Part shown: one piece after another, positions 32,379-55,800 of the stretch
Layout of the letters: every line of letters begins with the position of its first letter
How positions within the stretch are numbered: position 1 is the stretch's first letter
NCBI GenBank assembly: GCA_903813345.2
Contig: CAIIXF020000008.1
Span: forward strand, 14,244,822-14,308,821
Source: Owenia fusiformis
Lineage: Eukaryota; Annelida; Polychaeta; Sabellida; Oweniidae
Direction: 5' to 3'
DNA: 64,000 bases
Notes under the pieces: generated by a model
Seen by the model: the letters and a program-made list of their open reading frames with translations, nothing else
What the model was told of the DNA's origin: nothing
Databases searched by the model: none
Made by a program: the position numbers and the translations under genes

Positions 32379-32628
32379 GTGGCGTTTCGTTCATTGGATG
32401 AGCTGCGCGCGCACGCATAAATGTGATTATCCAATATAATTAGATTACTGTAGGCTATAAGCACAGTGACCTACAGAGGGCGCTATCACAAACAAGTACT
32501 GGAGTGGCGTTTCGTTCATTGGATGAGCTGCGCGCGCACGCATAAATGTGATTATCCAATATAATTAGATTACTGTAGGCTATAAGCACAGTGACCTACA
32601 GAGGGCGCTATCACAAACAAGTACTGGA
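32379..32628. promoter_or_regulatory. Perfect 125-bp tandem duplication in the SLC25A29 promoter
   Basis: Units 32379-32503 and 32504-32628 look identical base for base. Each holds an inverted CCAAT box (TTCATTGGATG), an NRF1-like GC alternation TGCGCGCGCACGCA (32404-32417 in unit 1), a second CCAAT (TATCCAATATA) and a CTCF-like CCTACAGAGGGCGCTA (32470-32485 and 32595-32610). It lies 190-440 bp upstream of the SLC25A29 start codon. Confidence 0.75.
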
Positions 32629-32649
32629 CGAACCGATAAATTCCCGGGT

Positions 32650-34209
32650 ATTGTAACGCCCTTGGATAGATGCGGTTAATGGCACATACATCGGTCATGG
32701 TCAGATATGCCAGCTTTTACAAATTATTCACTTGTTATGTACATATTGTATACCAGGGCTTGTATATACTTGCTGTATGTACTACAGCCATTACATTCAA
32801 AAGTACTCGGGTACTAGCTGGGCAAGGCAAGGTGTGTCAAATTCCAGGCAATCAAACACAGGATTTCAAATAATCAATTTAATTGTTGAGTGACAATCTA
32901 TAGTGTCATAGGGTATAACAAGTGATTTACATGCAAAATGTCACCACCTGCCATTTGTCACAGATACCAAACACCAGAATATGTCACCACTTGTGGTGTT
33001 GACATAACAAGCCAGGTGCTTATGCAGGTCAAATGTCTCACTTTTCCTGTATGTCTGAATGTCAAATGGCGCATTTGAGCGCAGGACTCAATGAATTGTG
33101 AATGATTTAATCCACTGGTGCGTTGTTAAATCATCCTGCCCTTTATGTATACTAGTTACTCTGAATGATTTCCTCAAGAGGACACTTGATACAACTGCAC
33201 TAAAGGTACTGTGAGGAACAGGGCAAACAAAGAGGGGCCAGACTGGATGTTAACTCAAGGCATGTACCAGATTTTTATAAGACAATATAGGTACATGACC
33301 TATTATTGCAATTACTCTTAATAAGACATTTGGGCATTATTATGAGGGAATTCTGCAGAAATAGACCGTATGACATGCACTTTTATTTAAAACCCCATGA
33401 CCTTTTAGAAGAAAATGCAGTTATGTACTGGTCCTGCTAGTCGTAACCAAAGAGCAAAGCAGAACACCATTGGAAATCGAGTAAGGCTAATAATTAAAAT
33501 AAAACATTTACATTTGATATTCATTTATTCACTTAAAAGTTATATAACATTACTTTTAGTACACAGTTTAATATGTCTAGCAGTTAGAAATATATTTGAA
33601 ATGGTGTGAAAATCGCTTGAACATGATTGTGAATGTTTTATCTCTACAAAGCAACGCAACATTTGCCTATAGTCTATTTCGATTGAGTTATACCACAATC
33701 AAAAGAACATAGTGCAGTATCATCTTGAAAAATACTTTAATATTCTACACACAATACATTTGTATATCTTGGATTGGTTGTGGTTTGGCTAATAAAATGT
33801 GTGGCCTCTAGCATTTTGATGCTTCTCTGACATATAATTTTCAAGAAATAACATGGCTGAAATTTCCTAAACTACAAGTAGCAACGTTTTTTGCACATAA
33901 AACTAATTCAAAAATATATACAATGTTTTGCATGTAAAATACAAATATATTTTTCCATATGATATTGCACAGTGGTCTTTTTTGATGCTTAATTTTTCAA
34001 TTTTAACAACATAGAGCCAAACTGAAATGGACTGTAACTATTATTTCCAAAATAATTACAAAGAATTTAATGTAATGACCAGGTTGGGGTAGGCCTCAAC
34101 TGAGATCTCCGATGACCATCTAACATCCAACCTTTCCCTTTTATCTTTGTTTGAAAGTTTGATACAATCACTAACTGTGCAAGATTTTCCTTTTAAAATA
34201 GCTCCATAA
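32650..34209. other. Intergenic region between SLC25A29 and KAT5
   Basis: AT-rich. A reversed, decayed family A end lies at about 32935-33010 (ATGTCACCACTTGTGGTG near its right side). The part closest to 34209 is the KAT5 3' UTR on the minus strand. No further gene is recognised; short open frames at 32670-32873 and 33415-33609 show no coding features. Confidence 0.55.
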
Positions 34210-45919
<11,710 letters not shown>

Positions 45920-46361
45920 TTTGTTTTTTTCAAGTTTTGACGTGGTGGCTGCCGCCATAAATTGACACCAATATTTAATCTCTTGATATTCTACACAAAC
46001 AGCTCAAACACACACAAAGCTATAAGACTTAGTTAAACTATACATATGCTATAAACTGAATGAATTTCTATCAATGGCAATGTTTCCGTATCAACTAAAT
46101 ATGGTTTGTCTGAGTTTTCAAGTATTTTTACGTCGCCAGAAAGTTAAACTACAGAAAATGAGCAAAACATGCAGGTGAGATTTTGAATCATGATTTTGTA
46201 TTACTTTACTCTACCAAGCCCTCTTAGATGCTTAGATTTTTAATATGACTTTTGTACAATAGAATATGTTTCACACATGATTTTAGAACGTGTCCTACAT
46301 TGTTTGACTTGTTTACTTCACTCTGATTTCCAATTTCAATTCATGTGGTGAGAGGGTAGTA

Positions 46362-48343
46362 CAGTTGGGGACAAAAATAAATGACAGGTCGATTTTCGAT
46401 CACCATTTCCTAATTATGGTCGTCTGAAAGTCCATAATTTCCAATATTGTCTAGATACATATCCCTTAAGGCGACGCTATATTAAGGTAACTTATAACTA
46501 AATCAAAAAATCCAAGATGGCCAAAACCAGGAAGCACATGGCATTTGAGTATAATCTGACCATCAAAATTTACTGTCTTTTGGTTGGATTTTCTCTCAAT
46601 TTTTAGTTCCACATATCATTTATATAACCAGGCTCACTGTGGTAATGCAAATAGAAACAGTAAACATTTTGGAATGGGAATTTGAGTCCTCTGAAAATGT
46701 GACAGAAAAAATTGACAAAAAGAGTAGCACGGCAAAGGTCCCTGAACATTTTTTTTTCTAATTTCTCTGAAACATCCCTTTAATATAGCCCAAAATGGAA
46801 GGAGCTTTAGAATTTTGAAATCTCTCATACAAATTAAAAAAAATAGAAAAAAACAATTTGAGAAGTGTACTTTTTTCCTTATTTTGATCCCAATTTTTTT
46901 ATCGGGTAATTTTTCAAATTTCCGTTGCTCCTTCGTTTTTGATATATGTTTGAAGTATATTTTCTGAAATGTTCAGATATTTTGATTCAGCGGTTTTTCA
47001 CGGGCTACTCCTAGAAAAAAATCTTCTCAAATTCTTTAAACGGCACTTTTTTTCTCAAACTAAAGTTTTTTGTTGTTCTTTGATGTCTTTGTAATGATTA
47101 CAGTGCACAAGCATATGTGAAATTATAAAAACGACTTCTCAGGAAGAGTTTGAAAATTTCAAGATTGTGAAATTTTCAATTTTTTTGAAAATCGATTAAG
47201 TTAACAGTCACCTTAAATAAAAAGTACAAAAAATGACTGCCATATTTTTTTTGATAAAGACACATGTTTTTAAAATCTGTTTACCTTGTATATGAATTGT
47301 GTATCTTGACTAATGAAACATGTCAAAGTTAACATCACACACATAAACGCATTTTTCCAAACTATGAATTGGAGGTGCATGGATCCCCAAAGCTAGCATG
47401 AAGAGTGCGAAGTGAGGCTAATTTTTGAAAGTTTCAAGGAGTAGCCTTGCAACAGTCACACATTTGCAAGAGTCTAAAATTTCCACAAATCATCTTACCT
47501 TTCCCAGGAACAACGAAGGAGCATGAAAATGTGCACTTCTTGCATTGTTAGAGTATAATAAAGCTCAAACCATTGTAAATTCTAAATATTTCATGTCCAC
47601 ATTTTGTTTGCCGGAACTACTTCTAGACTTCCTGATTAATCCTCATGCAAGTTTTGTGACTACACCAAGTGGCATGGATTATCACTTGTATGTTTTATCT
47701 ATTACAGTGTAATTATCATGATAGATACATGATAGAGGCTTTATGAATGATAAACAATGGAAACATGAATGAAGATAACTCTGGACTAAAAAATAGTTCC
47801 AGGAAACAAAATGGTAGACATGAAATATTTAGAATTCACAATGGTTTGAGCTTTATTATACTCTAACAATGCAAGAAGTACACATTTTCGTGCTCCTTCG
47901 TTGTTCCTTGGTAAGGTAAGATTATATCTGGAAATTTTGAATTCTTGCAAATGTGTGTCTGTTGCAAGGCTACTCCTTGAAACTTTCAAAAAATAGCCTC
48001 ACTTCGCACTCTTCATGCTAGCTTTTGGGAGCCATACACCTCCAATTCATAGTTATGAAAAATGCGTTTAAATGTGAGGTTTTCTTTTATGTGTCTCTTT
48101 AGTCAGGAAATGCATTCACATACAAGGAAAACAGTATACAAAATCTTCTGACTTTATCAAAAAAATATGACTCCCATGTTTTTGTACTTTTGATTAACTT
48201 AAATGTCACCTTAAAATTTGTATATTTCACATTTTGTATAATCTCATCCACTGATGTATGGCCTCTTGAAAATTCTCTTATTTTTAACATGGGAAATTCT
48301 CACTTCAGCAAATCCACCTGTCATTTATTTATGTCCCGAACTG
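46362..48343. mobile_element. MITE M1, copy 3, split by a TTAA-flanked insert
   Basis: The left part 46362-46469 and right part 48211-48343 together match M1 copy 2; TA flanks are at 46360-46361 and 48344-48345. The break falls exactly at CCCTTAA, and TTAA is present on both sides of the insert (46466-46469 and 48211-48214). Confidence 0.85.
46470..48210. mobile_element. TTAA-targeting foldback elements nested inside MITE M1
   Basis: The 1741-bp insert starts GGCGACGCTATATTAAGG and ends with the complement of GGTGACATTTAAGTTAATC. A third TTAA at 47213-47216, preceded by AAGTTAACAGTCACC, splits it into a 743-bp sub-element (46470-47212) and a foldback (about 47217-48210). The foldback arms (about 47220-47610 and 47800-48195) share, inverted, blocks such as TAGAGTATAATAAAGCTCAA and AACTATGAATTGGAGGTG. 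TTAA duplication is typical of piggyBac-like or Kolobok transposons. No transposase remains. Confidence 0.7.
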
Positions 48344-49044
48344 TATGTATCCAACAGACTGACTAGAAGTCAGTCTGTTATGATGTACTACTTTCCTTTG
48401 GAAATTGCAGTGAAATTTTTTGCACAAAATTATCAATTGGAGGAAAGATTTTTTCAATAAAATAAACATAACAAAATTTCAATTAAATAGTAAGGTACAA
48501 TTAAATGCAATAAAAAGTAACACAGCATATTGTCTAGTGGAAATAAAGCTAGTTGAAGTAAAAATGTGCAAATTAATTTTACCCAATCGGCCATTTTGAA
48601 TAGCACTTCCTATGTCAACAAACATTTGGAATTACCAAACTTTAACATAGGTGCCTTACAGTCTGAATATAATTCAGACTAAATAGGATATAGTCTAGGT
48701 AAGAGGGGGGGGATTAGAGAAATGATGGATAGGTTACATCACAGGAATCCAGCCATGTTGTTAACATTTAAATCAGTAACCCAGGCCTTTAGTTTTTTGT
48801 GCAATAAGCCTGTGCCGTCTTGTAATTTGAAGAATTTCAGCCATGTTAATCTTATTGAAAATAACATGGCAGAGAAACATCCAAATATAAGGGGCCACAC
48901 ACTTTATAAGCCAAACTAGAAGCAATCCAAGATATACAAATGTCATTCATGTACATTATGAATATACTTTTCCATATATTATTGCACAATGGTCTCCCAA
49001 TTTCTTATTTTTGCCGTTCTACTGACGAAATGAAGCAGTGAAAT

Positions 49045-49243
49045 GGACTCTAGTCATATAAATCCGACCGTTGTATGCTGTTCTTCGATATTCCTTGTTC
49101 TTATTTGGATATTTATTTTTTATCATTTTCTTTGCATACACGGTCCCTCGTATGCAAGAAAATAAGAAAAATAAATATCCAAATCAGAAAAAAATAACAA
49201 CAAATAACATCATACGAGGGTCAGATTTATATGACTAGGGCCA
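49045..49243. repeat. Small foldback element upstream of POLR3F
   Basis: The arms GACTCTAGTCATATAAATC and its complement GATTTATATGACTAGGGCC enclose a second paired segment (TTTGGATATTTATTTTT/AAATAAATATCCAAAT) around CGTCCCTCGTATGCAAG. It is non-coding. Confidence 0.7.
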
Positions 49244-49850
49244 TAAGACATGTCAAATAAGAAATGAGGCCCAGGCTAGGTCTAATGTTGTTGGACTATA
49301 TTTATCTGTGCTATTTGTAGTCTCCGTAATTGCCAGTCTCTATGTTGTAAACTCGTAAATGATCAATGTATTGTTTGCAACTAATGAAAGAAAGGAATTT
49401 GAAAGTAGTAGGTTCTAAAACTATTTCTGATATGGTCATTATGTTTCAGGAACCAAATAACGATCTAAGAGGAGATACATAATTATTGTCTCGAGACTTA
49501 ATGTATATGTGGCCACTCTCCTGGAATCCTGAACTCGCAGATCTTCATAAAAAAAGACTTGCAGAGCAATCAACCCATTCGAGAAATTGTCTGCTTATAA
49601 CCACGGATGATTAAAGACTCTTGATCTTTATCAAGTAATTGAACAACCCTCAAAGAGGATATATGGATACTACAGTTCTACAACAGTTCTAGAACAGTCC
49701 TCATATTGAAAAAACAACTCTTGACAAAATACAGTAATGTTTGAGAACATCAATAAGTTTTCTCCCCCTCAGAAATAACCCTAAGCAAAACAGTTTTTTG
49801 AATTTGAGAAAAATTGTTTGAGAAGATTTTGAATAACTCTTATATCAAGT

Positions 49851-52800
49851 ATGGCAACAAATATCAAGGATGAACCTATGGAGGTAGAGCAAGTGGAGGC
49901 AAGGTAAGTACAATGAAACACCTCTCAATGTGAACACTTTTTTGGGTCTCAAAATTACTTTCTCTCATTTAGTTCTTATGTCACCACCAAAAAGTGGTGA
50001 CATATTTTATGGTTTCCATTTTTTGATGGTGGTTGGCAATCGGTGGTTGGTGGTTGGTGACTGGCAGATGACGGTTGGTAGTTGGCGCCTGTAACAAATT
50101 CTTACAACTTCGAATTACCTAACAAATACTGTTAAGGTGCTATGGAAGTTAACAGGAAATGACAAAACAGGAAGTGACAATTTTTTTTGCAATTTTAGAC
50201 ATTTTTGAACAAAGATTACAGAGTTCTGTTTTGACGTCCAGTCAATTCAACTAGTTCCAAATACCATTTACAGGTCCAGGATCACAATGTTCATGGTTAG
50301 AATGACCCTAAACATGATGAAATAACCTTTTCAGCCCTATGAAAATGTGACTGAAAAATAGCAAAAAGTAGGAGGTAGGAAAGGTCACTGAACAGAATCT
50401 TTTGAATTTTTCAGAAAATGGGCCCAATATATTGCTCTAAATGATACAATCTTTGAAAATTTGATATCATTAATAGAGAAAGAAAAAAAATGAAAAAAAT
50501 GATTTGAAAAGCGATCTATTTTCCTTTTTATGACCGCCATTTATGTTCAAGACAATTTTCTAAAATTTCAAAGATTGTATCAGTTGGAGTATTATATTGG
50601 GCACATTTTCTGAAAAATTCAAAAGATTCTGTTCAGTGACCTTCCCTAGCTCCTACTTTTAGCTTTTTTTCAGTCACACTTTCAAAGGGCTAAAAAGGTT
50701 ATTTCATCATGTTTAGGGTCATTCTGACCATGTACATTGTGATCCTGGTCATGTTAATGATATGTGGAAACAGTTAACTTGACTGGAGGTAAAACCAGAA
50801 CTCTGTTATCTTTGTTCAAAAAATGTCTAAAAATGCAAAATTTTTTGTCACTTCCTGTTTCGTCATTTCCTGTTAACTTCCATGGCACCTCAAGACTGAC
50901 TTCAGTTTTTTTCAAAATCATCATCAAATCTGACTGAATAAAGACCGAGATTTTATGATATAGGCGTAATATATGACCGAAGCTTTAATTCTGTTCATTG
51001 TTAAAAGATCGAAATCGCGCAGCAATTGAGTTCTTTGGCAATGGGGGTGCGCGCACCCCTGACTGAAAACCGAAATTTTTATGGCGATCGCAGCCCCCTT
51101 GACTGAAAGTTGACTACCCCCTGTATATAGTAGCCGAGACAACACAAGTCTGTATTTTTACTCTAATTTCTTCACTTTTAAGAGTTAAGTCACCACATTT
51201 TGCATGCATATTCCTTGCAGAAATCCTAACATAGAATTTTATTGGTTTTGATTATAACTTATTTGTTGAAAATAGAGAAACATTTGATTCTGATTGGTCT
51301 ATAATCAAAATTTGCCATTTTCAGCGACAAATGCATAATTTTAACTTTATACAAAAAATCACTACTTTTGGTGTAATAATTCCAAATTGACCACAGAAGT
51401 GTAACTATTTTGGGGTAATTGAGACATATCCGAGAAAAATGGTATGCAGAAACATGATATTTGAAATAAAACGGGGCCAAAAAGGACCCCCGAAGATGCC
51501 TGCATTATTATTGCGTGTTTTAATTTCCTGAAAAATGGATGGGGTAGGGGAGTGGCATACCCTTTGGGCTTATTCCAGTAACCATTTTAATCAAATGAAT
51601 GATGACATATTTGGTATCATCTTAAAGCTTGTAATGTGTGCGTTAATTTGGTACCCGTATTATGACGTCAGATGCTATATTGTGACGTCACAGTAGTAAC
51701 AAACGATCTTAAAGGGGAAATTAAGCACCAAAATGCGGCAAAATAATGGTGTGACTCCACCACTGTTTTGCCAATTCACTGCTTGCTACAATCAATGAAT
51801 GCATTTCTCATTGGGGTACTCTTCCAATGCATGATCTGATGACTGGCAAAAAATATCAAGGATGATAGTTTTTGTCAATAAGATTAGAGACACCATATTG
51901 TATCTATCATTTATAACTTCAATTTTTATTAATGACGTCAAAATGTTGCATTTGTTACACAAAATGGATAATTCTGATTATGGACCAATACAAATCAAAT
52001 GTTTCTCTATTTTTAACAAATAAATTATAATCGAAACCAATAAAATTCTATGTTAGGATTTCTTCAAGGAATATGCATGCAAAATATGATGACTTAACTC
52101 TTAAAAGTGAAGAAATGAGAGTAAAAATACAGACTTGGGACTTGTGTTGTCTCGGCTACTATTTACTACATTTGTTCCATAAGGATTCCATTGAATGTTT
52201 TTATATTATAGGATACTTGAGTTGTGCCTTGGAAGTGTCAAAGGTGTAACAGACCAACAGTTACAGACACTAATCCCAAACATTTCTCCAACACAAAGAG
52301 TGACAGCCGTCAACAAACTTTTACAAAATGTGAGTATTTAACTGTGTCATGTAGAAAAAGCAATTTTTTCAAACATTTTGGCATCTCTGGCATCTAACAT
52401 CATTTTCCACATTTCTCTAAAGAATATGTTGTGTGCACAGCGCCAAAAGGATGTATGTAAATACAAAATTGCATTAACAAACATCCTTTTTGCGCTGCGA
52501 ATGTGATGTATGCAATACCTAGAGCTCTTGTTTTTGCATGTATTTTTGATTATCTGATTTTTATGCAGTGATCTCCCAAATATCTGAAATATTTGACCCA
52601 AAAATCAGATTTAGTACATTGTTCAGAATAAATCCTGAGTAGATCAGTATGCAGGCCTACATGTTAATAATTTAGTTATGTCAACACCACAAGTATTTGC
52701 TCATAATGTCAGTACAATATGCAGGCCTACATGTTAATAATTTAGTTATGTCAACACCACAAGTATTTGCTCATAATGTCAGTACAATATGCAGGCCTAC

Positions 52801-55800
52801 ATGTTAATAATTTAGTTATGTCAACACCACAAGTATTTGCTCACAATGTCAGTACAATATGCAGGACTATATGTTAATAATTTAGTTATGTCAACACCAC
52901 AAGTATTTGCTCACAATGTCAGTACAATATGCAGGACTCAACACCACAAGTATTTGCTCATAATGTCAGTACAATATGCAGGACTATATGTTAATAATTT
53001 AGTTATGTCAACACCACAAGTATTTGCTCATAATGTCAGTACAATATGCAGGACTATATGTTAATAATTTAGTTATGTCAACACCACAAGTATTTGCTCA
53101 CAATGTCAGTACAATATGCAGGACTCAACACCACAAGTATTTGCTCATAATGTCAGTACAATATGCAGGACTATATGTTAATAATTTAGTTATGTCAACA
53201 CCACAAGTATTTGCTCATAATGTCAATACAATATGCAGGACTATATGTTAATAGTTTAGTTATGTCAACACCACAAGTATTTGCTCACAATGTCAGTACA
53301 ATATGCAGGACTATATGTTAATAATTTTGTTATGTCAACACCACAAGTATTTGTTATCCCATCGAATGAAGTTCGGAGGGATATAGGGAACGCCTCCGTC
53401 TGTCCGTCCGTCTGTCCGTCCGTCCGTCTGTACGTCCGTCCGTCCGTCTGTACGTACGTCCGTCCTTCCGTCCGGGCAATAACTCAAATACCGTTGGCCC
53501 GATTTTGTTAATATTTTGTACACATATACCCTATGGAGGTAGAAGTTCTGCTCAAAAGCCGATTTTCAAAATGGCCGCTCATTTCAAAATGGCCGCCATT
53601 TTAGTGCCGAATTTACAGTAATTTAGGTGCAATATGTAAAACTGTAATAGCAATATGTTTTAGATGTAAAAAAATTATATAGGACATTAATAAAGCTAGA
53701 AATGTAGATATTAAAGAAGCACATGGCAGCCATCTTGAAAAATCGCGGCCTTTACTCATTATTTTACGATTTTTGCTGTAACTTGAAAAGTAGTGGAGCG
53801 ATTTTGTTCATATTTGGTATGTGAATACTATAAACATTGCACACTGTCTAAAAACACTTTTGGTAGAAGGTGGCCATTTTAAAAAATGGCCGCCATTTTG
53901 AAAAATGGCCGCCATTTTAACCCATTTTGCTATAACTCGAAAAGTAGTGGAGCGATTTTGTTCATATTTGGCATGTGAATACTATAAGCATGGCACACTG
54001 TCAAATGACACTTTTGGTAGAAGGTGGCCATTTTTCAAAATGGCCGCCATTTTAACATATTTTACTATAACTCGAAAAGTAGTGGAGCGATTTTGTTCAT
54101 ATTTGGTATGTGAATACTAAAAGCATGACACAATGTCCTATGACACTTTTAGTAGAAGGTAACCATTTTGAAAAAAAATTTGAAAAATGGCCGCCATTTT
54201 AACATATTTTACTATAACTCGAAAAGTAGTGGAGCGATTTTGTTCATATTTGGTATGTGAATACTATAAGTATGGCAAATGGTCTAATGACACTTTTGGA
54301 AGAAGGCGGCCATTTTGAAAAATGCCTGCCATTTTTGCTATATACTTTGTTTGTAAAAATGCCATCCATGGCTGTTCGATGGGATTCGCTACGCTTTGGC
54401 GTTGCCGTTGTTCTGGTTCATAATGTCAGTACAATATGCAGGCCTACATGTTAATAATTTAGTTATGTCAACACCACAAGTATTTGATCACAATATCAGT
54501 ACAATATGCAGGCCTACATGTTAATAATTTAGTTATGTCAACACCACAAGTATTATAGTCTCTAACTTTTTTGTGGATGGTGTTCGGTGGTTGGCATTTG
54601 GCATTCAGTGGTCAGCATCTGTAACAAATGACAAGTAATGACATTTTGCATGTTAATGCCTTGTTTCATTTATGCTTTGACTTCACTCCCTCATCTATTG
54701 AAACATGGAAATTCATTCACTGCATTTTCATTTATTCTTATGAAATCAACTGCTGACAATTATCCACTAGCCATTTTCTATCTGACATTATAATCATTTC
54801 TGATTTATTTAAACATTACAGGGCAAGATAGATCTGATGAAGAGTGGATCTCAGCTTGTTTACAAAGTAAAAGACCCTGACTCTACCAGGTAAATCTCAT
54901 ACAGAAAGTACATTTCTACCTTTAAGAATATGTAAACACAAGTGCCACATAGATGTGGTTTTGTATGGCTGTCTATATGTCATCTGTAAAATTTCTGCAT
55001 TGCAAAACCTCTGTTACAAACTACACACAAGTGAATTTTACTAGTTTTCAAATGTAATAAGTCATAATGTAAACAAATCCCAAATATCCTAAACTCATCT
55101 AACGCGCAAAATACATGTGTAACACCTCTAGAAGTCACAGGTGATACACCCAAACACCATCTAGAAATTTCCCTAGTTTGGTGAAATGAAATTTGTGTCT
55201 TATTCAGATTCTTGACCTCACAAAATGTGTTTTCTATGTATTGTAGTAATACAGTGTTCATTGTACAAAATTTTCTCTGTCCATTTGCAGCAAAGTGAAG
55301 GGAGGAGACAACCAGGAGAAACTGGTCTACCAAATAATTGAAGAATCAGGAAACAAAGGTATGTTATTCTTGATCTACATGGCTTGCTACACTTACAAGG
55401 CACATGCTATTACATTTTGCATAAAAATAAAGGTATTGATTTAAAAAAGATACATGAACATGTAATTTATTGAAATGTCAGTAAGCCATAAATAGAAAAT
55501 CCCTGTTTGTGTTTACCGCTTGAATGTCAAATCAATCAATGTTCTTGAGATAAAACTATATTACAAAATGTTACTACTGTTAGATCAATTATTTGTTGCC
55601 ATAGTACCAGTTATTGCCTGGAATCTAGATACTTTTAAAATATAACCAGTCAACAAAAAGGGAACTATATTGTATTCATTAAAATAATGTCCAGAGCCTA
55701 TACAACCCAAGGTACCAGAATATGTCTGAGAATGTTCAGGGAATTTTAATTTGTTGATATTTTGTGTCATTTGGGAAAAGAACATTTTGTTAATTTATTT

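Larger units (their letters stand above)
45920..49850. other. KAT5/POLR3F divergent intergenic region
   Basis: About 3.9 kb separate the two start codons. Near KAT5, GCTGCCGCCATAAATT (about 45948-45963) is a YY1-like site. Most of the rest is transposon: MITE M1 copy 3 with its insert (46362-48343) and a foldback at 49045-49243. CGGCCATTTTGAA near 48588 is another YY1-like core. No additional gene was found. Confidence 0.6.

Noticed and set aside
53395-53475. Possible CRISPR-like or coding repeat of CCGT
   Set aside because: It is a simple tetranucleotide microsatellite without spacers, in a eukaryotic intron.
52837-53511. Overlapping open frames with repeated MSVQYAGLYVNN and STPQVFAHNV phrases
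   Set aside because: They are translations of the 70-bp minisatellite; frame changes between units and there is no start or splice context.
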